Of a stretch of DNA of 64,000 nt, positions 17,912 through 26,165 are shown one piece after another. Under the pieces are notes generated by a model. The model saw only the letters and a program-made list of their open reading frames with translations. It was not told the origin of the DNA and did no database searches. Source of the stretch: a virus; IMG/VR virus record IMGVR_UViG_3300039183_000005, positions 104,333 through 168,332 of that record, one strand, 5' to 3'. The first letter of the stretch is position 1; each line of letters begins with the position of its first letter. The translations under genes and the position numbers were made by a program.

Positions 17912-18274
17912 TTAATCCGCTATATATCCACCACAAGTTGCCAAGAACAACTGCCAATTCCTTACCCATTTTATAAATTCTTCTGGTGTGCCACCCCATA
18001 GATGGTTAGCCTTATCCAAAACCTTCATTATTATTTCATCTGTGGTTCCAGCTATTTTGTCGGCTGTTGTCGCCGACATATGTTTATCCATTTGATATGG
18101 TACCCGGTGCCAGCCCTCCAACTTTCCTGTTTCTGGACAGGTAGGTAACCCTAGATGTTCATGAAGTATTCCCAAGAGATCGCATCCGCATACATTTGCA
18201 TCCCAACTACCATCGTCAAATTGAGACGAACAATGTGGTTTATTTTTTAAAATAGAACGATACGTTAAACTCAT
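17912..18274 (-). CDS. Hypothetical protein
   Basis: A 120-residue product with five scattered cysteines, Trp residues in its C-terminal half (LWGGTPEEFIKWVRNW) and no recognised motif. Its start overlaps the stop of the upstream gene by four bases (ATGA). Confidence 0.6.
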   Translation of the reverse strand: MSLTYRSILKNKPHCSSQFDDGSWDANVCGCDLLGILHEHLGLPTCPETGKLEGWHRVPYQMDKHMSATTADKIAGTTDEIIMKVLDKANHLWGGTPEEFIKWVRNWQLFLATCGGYIAD

Positions 18275-18612
18275 TTGATTTCCTTTCTAATATTTCGTAT
18301 TGTTGTTCCAATTAAATCTCGTCGTGCTGGTTGATTATCCAAATAATCATCATAACGATCAATTTTTCTTATGAATTCTTTAAGCTTTATTTGTTGAGAA
18401 CATAACACTATAAATCCAAACATATAGTTGTGCGGAACATCATTAGGCAATTTTTTAATTTTCATTATTTCATTTTGCCAACCTTTTATATAATATCCAT
18501 CTGGATACTTGATGTCAACAAAAAAATATCTATCTATATATGGTATTTGGCGATATCTAATTCTAAAATAATATCCATTGATACTTTTTAATATCATAGT
18601 TGGTGGTTTCAT
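18271..18612 (-). CDS. Hypothetical protein, paralogue of the next upstream gene
   Basis: A 113-residue basic protein. Its first half (FRIRYRQIPYIDRYFFVDI) lines up with the 85-residue product of 18,665-18,922 (FRLRYRIRNKLDRLLIIDI), and both share a PTM segment near the start and a charged helix with DRYD/EKYD near the end. The two look like a tandem duplication that has diverged. Function unknown. Confidence 0.6.
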   Translation of the reverse strand: MKPPTMILKSINGYYFRIRYRQIPYIDRYFFVDIKYPDGYYIKGWQNEIMKIKKLPNDVPHNYMFGFIVLCSQQIKLKEFIRKIDRYDDYLDNQPARRDLIGTTIRNIRKEIK

Positions 18613-18664
18613 TTTTGTTTCCTAAATTCATTCAACAACTGTACTTTTCTTTCAAATTTATTAT

Positions 18665-18922
18665 TTAAAATCCATCGAAATTACGATCGTATTTTTCTAT
18701 TTTATCGAAAAAATCGTATAACTCTTTATACCATTCTACATGAATAAATGATAACAGTTGACATAAGATTGATAAATTGCATTTACTCATATCAATTATA
18801 GATAATTCGTTAATATATCTATTTCCATCATTAATATCTATAATTAAAAGTCTATCCAATTTATTGCGAATTCTATACCTCAATCTAAATCTTCCTCTAA
18901 CCATCGTTGGTGCTCTCATCAA
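18665..18922 (-). CDS. Hypothetical protein, paralogue of the next downstream gene
   Basis: An 85-residue beta-then-helix protein related to the product of 18,271-18,612, from which it is separated by 52 bases. No known family. Confidence 0.55.
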   Translation of the reverse strand: MMRAPTMVRGRFRLRYRIRNKLDRLLIIDINDGNRYINELSIIDMSKCNLSILCQLLSFIHVEWYKELYDFFDKIEKYDRNFDGF

Positions 18923-18937
18923 AGTTTAACTCCTTAA

Positions 18938-19282
18938 TTATTTTTCTATTTTCATTTGTTTTAAGTCGATTTGTTCAATATTTGACAACATTGTTTTCAT
19001 CTTATTTATTTCTTTTTTAAGTAAACCGATACAATATCGCCTTGCTAATTCTGGATTTTTATATACAAATTTTTTAGTTTCTGGCGCAGCAAAATCTTGA
19101 TCGTCAGTACCAATCATAATTGTAGTAGTATTTGAATAATATCTTTTTGTAATGCCAACTACCCCACTTAACCTTTCAAACGATCGACAGCGTATTTTAT
19201 ATATTTTGCAACTACCTAACCAATAGCTTACCCAATAATAAACGTTTCCTTTTTTTATTTGATATCCATCTTTGGTTTTCAT
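18938..19282 (-). CDS. Hypothetical protein
   Basis: A 114-residue protein with aromatic strands at the N-terminus (NVYYWVSYWLG) and a charged C-terminal coiled-coil-like helix. Unknown family. Its start overlaps the brxL-like stop by four bases, so the two are translated together. Confidence 0.6.
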   Translation of the reverse strand: MKTKDGYQIKKGNVYYWVSYWLGSCKIYKIRCRSFERLSGVVGITKRYYSNTTTIMIGTDDQDFAAPETKKFVYKNPELARRYCIGLLKKEINKMKTMLSNIEQIDLKQMKIEK

Positions 19283-20730
19283 TTAATTTGATACTCCAGT
19301 TTAATACCACGAAACTCTCCGGGAGAAATTATCGCCAATTGATCTAATACTCTTTGTCTTAGACTAACGGCAATATCCAAAACAGTTTTCAACTCATTTG
19401 GTTTAATTGTATCAACTCTCCTGTGCGGAAATATTAACTTTAACAATCCCGATCCTATTCGAATAAGTGATCTCTGATCTCTTTGACCCATTTGGCCAAA
19501 ATTAACGTTTTGTAATATTACGTTGGCATAATTACGTTTTCTCATTCTATGCATTACTTCCGATATATAATCAGCCATAAATCCAAAATCTTTTGCAAAA
19601 TTAACTTCCCTAATTGGCCCAATGCGCCATCCAGGAACAAATCCGTGTATCCGATCAAGAAACGCCCTATCTTGACTGACTATTTGAGGAAACGGAGAAA
19701 ATAGATTTCGATATCTTGCGGTAACTTCTCTTTTTTCTCTATTGCAATCAATATTACCAACAAAAGTAATGCTGCAATCAGATGCAAATTCGGCAGTTCC
19801 TCTACCAAACCTACCGCTATTCATAAAATCTTTCAATAAATCTATTAAATCTCCTTGTCCAGACCATTTATTGCCACCACGACTATTGGCAAATTCGTCG
19901 AAAGCAACAACATCTCGGTATCCTATTAATCCCAACCTATTACGAAGTTTATCGTAAAACAAAGAAGCAATGGTAGTTTGAGACCCAGAAATAACAAATC
20001 CGTAAGAGCTTAATGATTGATAGGCAAATGTCTTTCCAGTCATCGTAGGGCCTAGTTCAACCATATTCACATTAGATTCAATAAAAGGAATCATCCTTAC
20101 CATATACAACCATTTTTCTTCTTCAGAAAGATTGGTTGGATCAAACCCGATACTCGTTATCATTAAGTTGAGCCATTCTTCGTCTGAAAATTGTTCTCGA
20201 CGCTTAATCCATATATCCACATTGATATCGGTTATTTGTATTGGTTTAAATTCGGTCAACAAAAACGGATACAGTTTTTTCCTCATAACATAAGATTCGT
20301 CGTATACTATTTTAAAGATACCCCATGCTCCACTTGTTAATAACGTATCTCCGTATTCTACGATGAGGTGTGGATTGATGCGAACATACTGATTCCCTAG
20401 CGCCGTGACATCTACCCAATATTCATCCTTGCCTTCATCAAATCGACAACGGATACGACCAATCAGGGTGTACTCCCCCTGCTCCCTGATTCTGCTCTTA
20501 ACCAATTCCTTTTTGTCAGACTCCATGAAATGCGCATCGAGAAGTTGGCTGATTTTTTCCATGCCAGGAGTGGGGTTTTCAGGGTTGACAGCTTCCGAAA
20601 TCAAATAGTCGACCACGAAACTTGGGAGCTTACGAAATTGTTCGTTAAGACAGCCCAAACTTTTGTCTATTATGATCCCGTGTTCAGGGAAAACCTCAGA
20701 AGCCTTTTGTTTCGCTGTAGTGACTGTCAT
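19279..20730 (-). CDS. BrxL-like AAA+ ATPase lacking the Lon-like domain
   Basis: The 483-residue product follows BrxL of BREX defence systems from its N-terminus on: ELVKSRIREQGEYTLIGRI, the KRREQFSDEEWLNLMITSIG entry, Walker A GPTMTGKT at 227-234, SGSQTTIASLFYDKL, Walker B VVAFDEF at 274-280, SITFVGNID, and DRIHGFVPGWRI. BrxL is an MCM-like AAA+ DNA translocase. Full BrxL proteins have roughly 200 further residues with a Lon-protease-like fold; this chain stops after the AAA+ lid. No other BREX gene is present. It may be a phage helicase or a decoy for host BREX; both are inference. An HNH gene overlaps its start. Confidence 0.88.
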   Translation of the reverse strand: MTVTTAKQKASEVFPEHGIIIDKSLGCLNEQFRKLPSFVVDYLISEAVNPENPTPGMEKISQLLDAHFMESDKKELVKSRIREQGEYTLIGRIRCRFDEGKDEYWVDVTALGNQYVRINPHLIVEYGDTLLTSGAWGIFKIVYDESYVMRKKLYPFLLTEFKPIQITDINVDIWIKRREQFSDEEWLNLMITSIGFDPTNLSEEEKWLYMVRMIPFIESNVNMVELGPTMTGKTFAYQSLSSYGFVISGSQTTIASLFYDKLRNRLGLIGYRDVVAFDEFANSRGGNKWSGQGDLIDLLKDFMNSGRFGRGTAEFASDCSITFVGNIDCNREKREVTARYRNLFSPFPQIVSQDRAFLDRIHGFVPGWRIGPIREVNFAKDFGFMADYISEVMHRMRKRNYANVILQNVNFGQMGQRDQRSLIRIGSGLLKLIFPHRRVDTIKPNELKTVLDIAVSLRQRVLDQLAIISPGEFRGIKLEYQIK

Positions 20731-21374
20731 CTATTCACCTCATTATTTTTTCTTATGGGCACTGTCAGAGCCCTTTCAGTTGTCCAACCACGTTTCAGTC
20801 TCATAGAAAGTGTACCGCATTTAATGTTGATTTCTTCTGCCCACATTGCTATACACTGAGTTTTACCATTATGTGTAACCAAATGATTGTCCCGTCTATT
20901 TCTACTGTTTATCTTGGGAGTAGTCCATCTGCAATTTTCTTTACAATAATTATTATCGTTATCTATTCGATCAATCTGGCACTTATCAGTTGGTGGAAGA
21001 CCCATGTCTTTCAAAAAATTCTCAAACTTTAACCATCTTTCACAAACAGTAATACCGCGAGCACCATAGTGTTTATATTCCTTATTGTTTGGATTAGTAC
21101 ATCTTTGTATTATGCCTGCCCACCTATAATAGATATTACTGTTGCTCAATCCGTGTGTAGTTCTGTCTATGTTGCGGCTTATCGTTTTTTCTAGACATAA
21201 ACATCCGCAACTTTGAATCCTGTGACTTCTGAGGTGATCGCTACGAACAACTTTTTCTTTTCCGCAATCACATCTACATAACCAACAACAATTTCCATGT
21301 CTTTTTTCTTGAGACTGCTCAACAACGACAAGCCTTCCGAATCTTTTTCCAGTAAGATCAATCAATTTCGACAT
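20727..21374 (-). CDS. HNH homing-type endonuclease
   Basis: The 215-residue product starts with the LTGKRFGRLVVV...WLCRCDCGK zinc module, followed by GLSNSNIYYRWAGIIQRC, an HNH core (DRIDNDNNYCKENCRW) and a C-terminal DNA-reading segment. It is a mobile endonuclease of the type abundant in large phages. Its last codons overlap the brxL-like start, so it was probably inserted at that boundary. A truncated relative of its zinc module is at 7,229-7,369. Confidence 0.88.
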   Translation of the reverse strand: MSKLIDLTGKRFGRLVVVEQSQEKRHGNCCWLCRCDCGKEKVVRSDHLRSHRIQSCGCLCLEKTISRNIDRTTHGLSNSNIYYRWAGIIQRCTNPNNKEYKHYGARGITVCERWLKFENFLKDMGLPPTDKCQIDRIDNDNNYCKENCRWTTPKINSRNRRDNHLVTHNGKTQCIAMWAEEINIKCGTLSMRLKRGWTTERALTVPIRKNNEVNR

Positions 21375-21710
21375 CTACAGATCAATCCCAACTTCATCTA
21401 ACACTTTTTCTAGCATACCGGACATTTTTAATCCAGTTATAATTTCCGATCCGAAGCCTAAAAGGCATTTTCTTGCTAAATTTTCTGCATCATTTTTTGC
21501 TTTTTCTAATGATTTTCTTATTTTAATTCCATTAATTGATTTGCCTTTACACCAAATTCTATGCGACCATCCAATAAGTCGCCGTCGATCATAATAACCG
21601 TATGGATATACTATTTTTGGTGTGCAAAATGCTTCTACAAAACCTATTTTGGATTGATAGCATGGAAAACCAGCATTATTACCGTAATTTTTCCACACTA
21701 TATTTTTCAT
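21375..21710 (-). CDS. Hypothetical protein
   Basis: A 111-residue product with an aromatic, Tyr/Gly-rich N-terminal half (PKIVYPYGYYDRRR) and a helical C-terminus. Family unknown. It begins inside the stop of the upstream gene (four-base overlap). Confidence 0.55.
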   Translation of the reverse strand: MKNIVWKNYGNNAGFPCYQSKIGFVEAFCTPKIVYPYGYYDRRRLIGWSHRIWCKGKSINGIKIRKSLEKAKNDAENLARKCLLGFGSEIITGLKMSGMLEKVLDEVGIDL

Positions 21711-22048
21711 ATTTCAACCTCCCACAAAAGTGACAAAGCATCCGACCTAGCCACAACTGACTCTTCCACCACAGGTTCACAAACAGCCGTATTTGGCTGT
21801 TTCGCTGCCTCTATTAAACTTTCTAGGCAGAATAGATGGATAGCCCCCATCAAACCATCTGAGGCCCCAGACGAGCTACAATCGATTTCTCCGTTCCCAC
21901 AACACTCCATTTGACTACCCCAAAATATCTGTTCTCCAGACTTTATTTTTTGATGACAGACTATACAATACATGATGTTCCAGCTCCGCGCGCACTGCCG
22001 TTTTTTTTGTATTTCTATTATTAAACTCTTATCTATTGGAATTTTCAA
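21707..22048 (-). CDS. Cys-rich hypothetical protein, TTG start
   Basis: The 113-residue frame has no ATG at its left end and begins with TTG; the nearest upstream ATGs are in another frame and stop at once. The chain has CIVCHQK, MECCGNGEIDC and other cysteines suited to zinc. It is the first gene after a 281-base intergenic region, so it opens the brxL-like operon. Confidence 0.55.
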   Translation of the reverse strand: MKIPIDKSLIIEIQKKRQCARSWNIMYCIVCHQKIKSGEQIFWGSQMECCGNGEIDCSSSGASDGLMGAIHLFCLESLIEAAKQPNTAVCEPVVEESVVARSDALSLLWEVEI

Positions 22049-22329
22049 TTCGAAACATCATATCAAGTTACTTCGAATCTAATTATCAAGTTCTTGTTAA
22101 CTAGAAAGTAAATCATAATATATGTCATGCAAGACAAGGAAATGTATAGGGTGTTACAATATTCCAGTACATCTTCACAGAGATTAACCAATCTTTCAAT
22201 TAAGCATTTTATTGCGTGGACAATTATGTCCTTGAAAAGTTATTAAACTTCATAAGTATAGAGAGTTCATTTTTGGCAAAAGCGCTTGAAGAATTTTGAA
22301 AAATTTTTAAAAAAGTTAATTGTTACAAT
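22049..22329. promoter_or_regulatory. Intergenic regulatory region upstream of the brxL-like operon
   Basis: No ORF is seen here. On the minus strand TTGATA, a 17-base spacer and TTGATATGAT lie just before the TTG start at 22,048, a passable promoter. Further upstream the minus strand reads TCTTGCATGACAT followed by ATATTATGAT; the same 13-base element occurs in the palindrome at 58,921-58,937 between divergent promoters. It may be a shared operator or promoter. Confidence 0.45.
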
Positions 22330-22836
22330 CTAGTCTTTATTTTGTCGAGTTACAACGTTTTTCAAAAGAGTGCGCAATACATTTTTATTAGCATTCCCGT
22401 CATCTAAATTCATGTTATCTATGATAAGCTTGCCGTTTAAATGATCGATTTCATGCTGCCAAATTCTAGTTGTAATTGCGTCTCCTATAAATTTTAGTGG
22501 CCTACCATTAATGCCGGTTCCGTCAAGTATTGACGATGTTGCTCTTTGTATTGTCACATTAACTCCTGGTATTGATAGACACCCTTCTCTGGACTCAATT
22601 TTGCCACTAATACAACTAAGTACTGGATTCCATATTGCTTGATCTTGTTCGTTTTGCTTCCAAACGAACATGCGGATATTCAATCCGACTTGTGTCGCAG
22701 CAAGTCCTGCCCCATGGTTTTTTCTCATGATTTTCCACATTTTTGATACAAGTCTAGCTCTATCTTTTGGGGATTCCGTTGGTGCTTCAATACATTTGAC
22801 CAACAATTTTGGGTTTGGATAATATATTAATCGCAT
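22330..22836 (-). CDS. def: Peptide deformylase
   Basis: The 168-residue product carries the three deformylase motifs: GAGLAATQVG, EGCLSIPG with the metal Cys, and WQHEIDHLNG with the metal His pair and catalytic Glu. It removes the formyl group from nascent proteins; phage-encoded forms are known to be compact, without a long C-terminal helix, as here. It overlaps the next upstream gene by ten bases. Confidence 0.93.
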   Translation of the reverse strand: MRLIYYPNPKLLVKCIEAPTESPKDRARLVSKMWKIMRKNHGAGLAATQVGLNIRMFVWKQNEQDQAIWNPVLSCISGKIESREGCLSIPGVNVTIQRATSSILDGTGINGRPLKFIGDAITTRIWQHEIDHLNGKLIIDNMNLDDGNANKNVLRTLLKNVVTRQNKD

Positions 22837-23081
22837 TGCGATTCCTCCAACAAGTGATGATCGAATACTGTGGTTGGGTCTGCCGACGAAGAAAAGTCAT
22901 ACCAATTAATTGCGTCTCGATATCGTGATAACCAATTGTTGAATTCTTCATCACTCACTTTTGTGTCTGGCAATTCTAATTTTTTGATTGGACCGAAATT
23001 TTGCAGTCTAAATGAATCTGGAATTTCTCCACGGCAAACTTCGACAGTGATTCCGTTTACATTATATCTTAGTATTGTCAT
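22827..23081 (-). CDS. Hypothetical protein
   Basis: The start is placed at the ATG giving MTILRYNVNG, because the longer frame would run through most of the upstream small gene (23,062-23,232). The 84-residue product is a small beta-rich protein with an acidic C-terminus. Family unknown. A purine-rich AAGAAAAG precedes the start. Confidence 0.6.
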   Translation of the reverse strand: MTILRYNVNGITVEVCRGEIPDSFRLQNFGPIKKLELPDTKVSDEEFNNWLSRYRDAINWYDFSSSADPTTVFDHHLLEESQCD

Positions 23082-23232
23082 TTCTTTTCTTCTTTGCAAG
23101 TAAAGTTCCTGCAATTCTTTTGGCAGCACTACCAATTAACGCTGGATAAATTGGTCCATGAACGCGAATTGTTTCTTTTAATGCTCCGACTATAATTTTA
23201 TGTATTTTTTGTTTTTCTTTTTGTTGTTTCAC
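23062..23232 (-). CDS. Small basic helical protein, GTG start
   Basis: A 56-codon gene found by reading the gap. GGAG lies about ten bases before a GTG. The product is basic at both ends, with a middle ALKETIRVHGPIYPALIGSA that reads like a real, conserved segment. It ends inside the start of the next gene. Function unknown; a DNA-associated role is possible from charge. Confidence 0.6.
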   Translation of the reverse strand: MKQQKEKQKIHKIIVGALKETIRVHGPIYPALIGSAAKRIAGTLLAKKKRNDNTKI

Positions 23233-23250
23233 GCGAATATACTCCAGCGA

Positions 23251-23523
23251 TTAACCCCAGGTTTTATGTTTTTCTGCAACCCATTCTATTCCGTCGTATT
23301 CTTCTATAGTGTATTCTATATCATCTGGGATTTCTATAATTTGTAGGTTGGCATGTGGACCGTTTGCTTCTGCGCCGAGTTGTTTAACACATTCTATTAA
23401 TTTTGGATCATTACGAGATAACTCGTCACCGTGACCATATCCATCCCATTCGAGACCCATGAATTTCATACCTTTTTCACTAACACCAAATCCACCATAA
23501 CATTTATTAATTACAATTTCCAC
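23251..23523 (-). CDS. Conserved phage protein of unknown function, GTG start
   Basis: A perfect GGAGG sits eight bases before the GTG at 23,523, so this start is used instead of the longer frame. The product begins INKCYGGFGVSEKGMKF, a segment I associate with a widespread family of small phage proteins with no known role. The rest is an acidic alpha/beta chain of about 90 residues in total. Confidence 0.75.
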   Translation of the reverse strand: MEIVINKCYGGFGVSEKGMKFMGLEWDGYGHGDELSRNDPKLIECVKQLGAEANGPHANLQIIEIPDDIEYTIEEYDGIEWVAEKHKTWG

Positions 23524-23600
23524 TTTATATACCTCCAAGAAAAAAAACACACACAATAAACTGGTATAAGTCTGTAAACGTAAAATCCACAGCGCAAAGT

Positions 23601-23822
23601 CTAATGAAACAACCCGAGAGCATTACGAACATTGGTCTTGACTTCTTGTTTACCAATTTCTCTACCATATCTATAAGCAACCAGAACTAATCTTCGTTCT
23701 CTGGAATCTAGCTTGAATGTTTTTTCACATTTGTTACACCATAATGTTCGTAAATCATTTATGGTCGGATCAAAGAAAACACGATGTCCACATGGACCTG
23801 TTACATAGGTTCTATTAGACAT
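23601..23822 (-). CDS. Small zinc-ribbon protein
   Basis: A 73-residue protein with CGHRVFF at the start and CNKCEKTF 20 residues later, giving a four-ligand zinc site, then a helix. Unknown role. It stands nine bases upstream of no overlap and precedes the second deaminase in reverse order. Confidence 0.6.
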   Translation of the reverse strand: MSNRTYVTGPCGHRVFFDPTINDLRTLWCNKCEKTFKLDSRERRLVLVAYRYGREIGKQEVKTNVRNALGLFH

Positions 23823-23831
23823 AAATTTTTC

Positions 23832-24182
23832 CTAGAATGCGTGTATTTGTTTATCCCATCCCGAGTATAAAACATTTACATTGTATTGTTTGAGTAATTT
23901 TTGACATTCAGCGCATGGCTTTGCCATTGATAGTCCATGTTTAGTTATCCTTATGATAAGTATGGTTATATTCTTGAATCTATTGAATGCCTTTAGCTTG
24001 TGTAATTTATACAAAAGAACTTCTTCTGCATGTTGTGTAAATTTTCCTTCATGTTTATTGAATCGCCTATTATGTGCTGTGGCTATAATTTCGCCAGAAC
24101 CAGAAAAAGCTATTGCCGCTACTTTAGCTCGTTTTACATTACTATATTTAGCCGTCTTGATTGCTATTTCTGATATAGACAT
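23832..24182 (-). CDS. Cytidine/deoxycytidylate deaminase family protein
   Basis: The 116-residue product has HAEEVLLYK with zinc His and catalytic Glu, and AKPCAECQ with the two zinc Cys. It is shorter than the dCMP deaminase at 2,949-3,503 and may deaminate free cytidine, a nucleotide, or a base in DNA/RNA. Substrate cannot be read from the sequence. Confidence 0.82.
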   Translation of the reverse strand: MSISEIAIKTAKYSNVKRAKVAAIAFSGSGEIIATAHNRRFNKHEGKFTQHAEEVLLYKLHKLKAFNRFKNITILIIRITKHGLSMAKPCAECQKLLKQYNVNVLYSGWDKQIHAF

Positions 24183-24204
24183 TATTTATATATCCTGGTT
24201 GTGG

Positions 24205-24483
24205 TTATATATTCTGTTTTGAAGCCATTGCGAATCCAATAATAAATCCATTAACTTCTTCTAGATTTTCGAATATTTTTATAGGACATTTTTTTTGTGT
24301 ACAATCTTGATGGTGTTCGCGTAGTTTGTCTGTTATTGCTTTTATTGTACCATATTTTCTTGGCCCAACAGCAAAGTATTTATAGTTATCAATTGGTGAT
24401 TCGATAGTGGTTAATGTTAATTTTAATTTTGTTGCTGTTCGTCGTAGTGATTCGTATTTGTAAACAATATTTGCGTTGGTCAT
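24205..24483 (-). CDS. Hypothetical protein
   Basis: A 92-residue protein with an N-terminal helix, a short beta segment (YKYFAVGPRKYG) and a Cys pair (CTQKKC). Unknown family. Confidence 0.55.
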   Translation of the reverse strand: MTNANIVYKYESLRRTATKLKLTLTTIESPIDNYKYFAVGPRKYGTIKAITDKLREHHQDCTQKKCPIKIFENLEEVNGFIIGFAMASKQNI

Positions 24484-24494
24484 ATCAAATTCCC

Positions 24495-24683
24495 TTATAA
24501 TTTGAATGTTTTCCCTATAGATGGATGCCTTTTGACTTCAAATATTATTGTTGCACGTAAGTCTGCCTCTAATTTATCTAATGCTTCTTTTGACACTCTT
24601 GTGATTGGCATTCCTGGCCTCAAACTACGAAATTTTGCAAGAATGAATTTTTTTGTTGCTGATTGGTTTAGTATACTAGTCAT
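24495..24683 (-). CDS. Small basic helical protein, possibly histone-fold-like
   Basis: An AAGGA precedes the ATG at 24,683, giving 62 residues; the longer frame lacks an SD. The chain reads helix, Pro-Gly loop (SLRPGMPITR), long helix (VSKEALDKLEADLRATIIFE), then a GKT-F-K turn. That helix/loop pattern resembles a short histone fold without its last helix, but the likeness is weak and I give only the small-basic-protein call firmly. Confidence 0.6.
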   Translation of the reverse strand: MTSILNQSATKKFILAKFRSLRPGMPITRVSKEALDKLEADLRATIIFEVKRHPSIGKTFKL

Positions 24684-25021
24684 TATTGTTTCCTTAATTG
24701 TTCTTCTATAAATTGTTCTATTTTTGATTGTTGATCTGGCCACTCTGGATAATCTAATAAAAATCTATTACATTTTACGCACCTACATTCAAACGGTGAT
24801 AGCCAGTTATCAAATTGCTGCCAAACTTCATGCCAATTTATAATTACACCACGCTCATACAATAATGCTTCTATTTTCTTTTGTTGTAATTCCCATGGAG
24901 GATCATATAGGAGTTTTTCCTGTCCACATGATTTGCAAGTAGGTGGACTTTTAGTTATATTATAAGACCAATCTTCAAATTCTTCCCAGAGTCTTTTCCA
25001 GTTTATTTTTTGTTTATCCAT
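24683..25021 (-). CDS. Two-repeat CxxC protein
   Basis: The 112-residue chain is an internal duplication. Repeat 1 has INWKRLWEEFEDW, then CKSCGQEKLLYDPPW and QQKKIEALL; repeat 2 has INWHEVWQQFDNW, then CVKCNRFLLDYPEW and QQSKIEQFI. Each repeat has one CxxC, so the two may jointly hold one zinc. Family unknown. The start shares a base with the upstream stop. Confidence 0.7.
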   Translation of the reverse strand: MDKQKINWKRLWEEFEDWSYNITKSPPTCKSCGQEKLLYDPPWELQQKKIEALLYERGVIINWHEVWQQFDNWLSPFECRCVKCNRFLLDYPEWPDQQSKIEQFIEEQLRKQ

Positions 25022-25227
25022 TATCTTCCTCCAAGTTGACGATTTCTTGTTTCAATGGTCCTTCTTTGTCGATATTCCGGTTTATCTCTTTGTAACGTTT
25101 GTTCACCAAGAGCATGTTCTACTTCGGATATAAAATGGGCACATTCTGTCCCCTGAAATCCTTCTCCATCTATAGAACAATTTCCATTAGCGTCTATGTC
25201 TATTACGATTTGTTTTTGCCCTCGCAT
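25021..25227 (-). CDS. DUF2997 family protein
   Basis: The 68-residue product matches DUF2997: QIVIDIDANGNCSIDGEGF, GTECAHFISEVEHALGE, then a basic tail after KPEY. In cyanobacteria and plastids this family sits beside DUF1257 (Ycf35) genes; a DUF1257-like gene is 3.5 kb upstream and a Ycf46-like AAA+ ATPase 6 kb upstream in this same strand. Molecular function is unknown. Confidence 0.78.
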   Translation of the reverse strand: MRGQKQIVIDIDANGNCSIDGEGFQGTECAHFISEVEHALGEQTLQRDKPEYRQRRTIETRNRQLGGR

Positions 25228-25550
25228 TATTTCTTCTCCGCTTCATACATCAGTTCTTCGAAGTATGCATTACTTTCTGATTCAGTTAGGCGACTTCTTA
25301 GTTTTTTCTTTCGTTTTTCGGCTAGCGCTAAAGCATCGCTTGCATCACACAAACAATCAATTGCCGATTTAAAACGACCTAAGTCTGTTTGTATTTGTTC
25401 TATAGTCATTATACGCCTAGGGCTCTTTCTAGTTATAATTTCTGTTTCTGTGTAAATTGAAATACTGACATCTGATTCTCCCATAATTTCTTCTAGCTCG
25501 CACAATCCATTAGTACGTATATAAGAATCATCTTTTAGTCTAATTTTCAT
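25227..25550 (-). CDS. Hypothetical coiled-coil protein
   Basis: A 107-residue protein with a beta-rich N-terminus and a long C-terminal helix rich in Lys, Glu and Ala (ALALAEKRKKKLRSRL). It is coupled to the DUF2997 gene at a shared base. Unknown role. Confidence 0.6.
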   Translation of the reverse strand: MKIRLKDDSYIRTNGLCELEEIMGESDVSISIYTETEIITRKSPRRIMTIEQIQTDLGRFKSAIDCLCDASDALALAEKRKKKLRSRLTESESNAYFEELMYEAEKK

Positions 25551-25791
25551 AATATTGGTTTCCTGGAGAAAATTTTTCTATTTCCCATTCTATCGCATTC
25601 TCTCTGTTTTTGTTCGTATACAATACTTTCCCGTCAAGTGATGTAACTTGCCATTTTTGCAATTTCTCGCAGAACTCCACGTTGGATGCCTTGCGCACAT
25701 TTTGAACGCGCCCGATGGCAAACAGGTCGATTTTGTCAGTGTATAATCCATGAACATTTCCTTTATCACAAATTTCTAGAACTATTTTCAT
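25540..25791 (-). CDS. Hypothetical protein
   Basis: An 83-residue alpha/beta protein (MKIVLEICDKGN, WQVTSLDGKVLY). Unknown family. Overlaps genes on both sides by 4-11 bases. Confidence 0.55.
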   Translation of the reverse strand: MKIVLEICDKGNVHGLYTDKIDLFAIGRVQNVRKASNVEFCEKLQKWQVTSLDGKVLYTNKNRENAIEWEIEKFSPGNQYYEN

Positions 25792-26099
25792 AAATCATCC
25801 TTTTTTATATCATATTGTTTCATCAATTTTTCAGTACCACGGATGATATCAAATAAAAGTTCAATTGCCAATTTTTCTGCATTAATCATAGCGCACTTTC
25901 GAGTTGGTTTGTAGTCGCCCCTTCTTTCGAATAATGTTGTGCCATTTTGTTGCTGAAATCTAACAGTACCAAAGTAGCGTATTCCACTATAGTCTGGTGG
26001 CCATCCAAAGTTACAAATTAAGCGGATGTTATGCCATTTCGCTTCATGTAGGAATGAACTTTCAGTCTTATGCCATTTTTCAGTTAACTGTATTTTCAT
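25788..26099 (-). CDS. Hypothetical protein with a tail duplicated at 40.1 kb
   Basis: The start is put at the second Met (MKIQLTEKWHK). The 103-residue product is beta-rich with Trp residues and ends in a helix LLFDIIRGTEKLMKQYDI. That tail matches a 22-codon stretch at 40,123-40,188 (LLKDIRDGTKQLMNYYDI), where it follows an in-frame stop. Family unknown. Confidence 0.6.
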   Translation of the reverse strand: MKIQLTEKWHKTESSFLHEAKWHNIRLICNFGWPPDYSGIRYFGTVRFQQQNGTTLFERRGDYKPTRKCAMINAEKLAIELLFDIIRGTEKLMKQYDIKKDDL

Positions 26100-26165
26100 T
26101 TTTTGTTTCAACAAAATTAGGATATTGATGTAAGATTACTTTTTTGTTCATATTACACCCAATAT

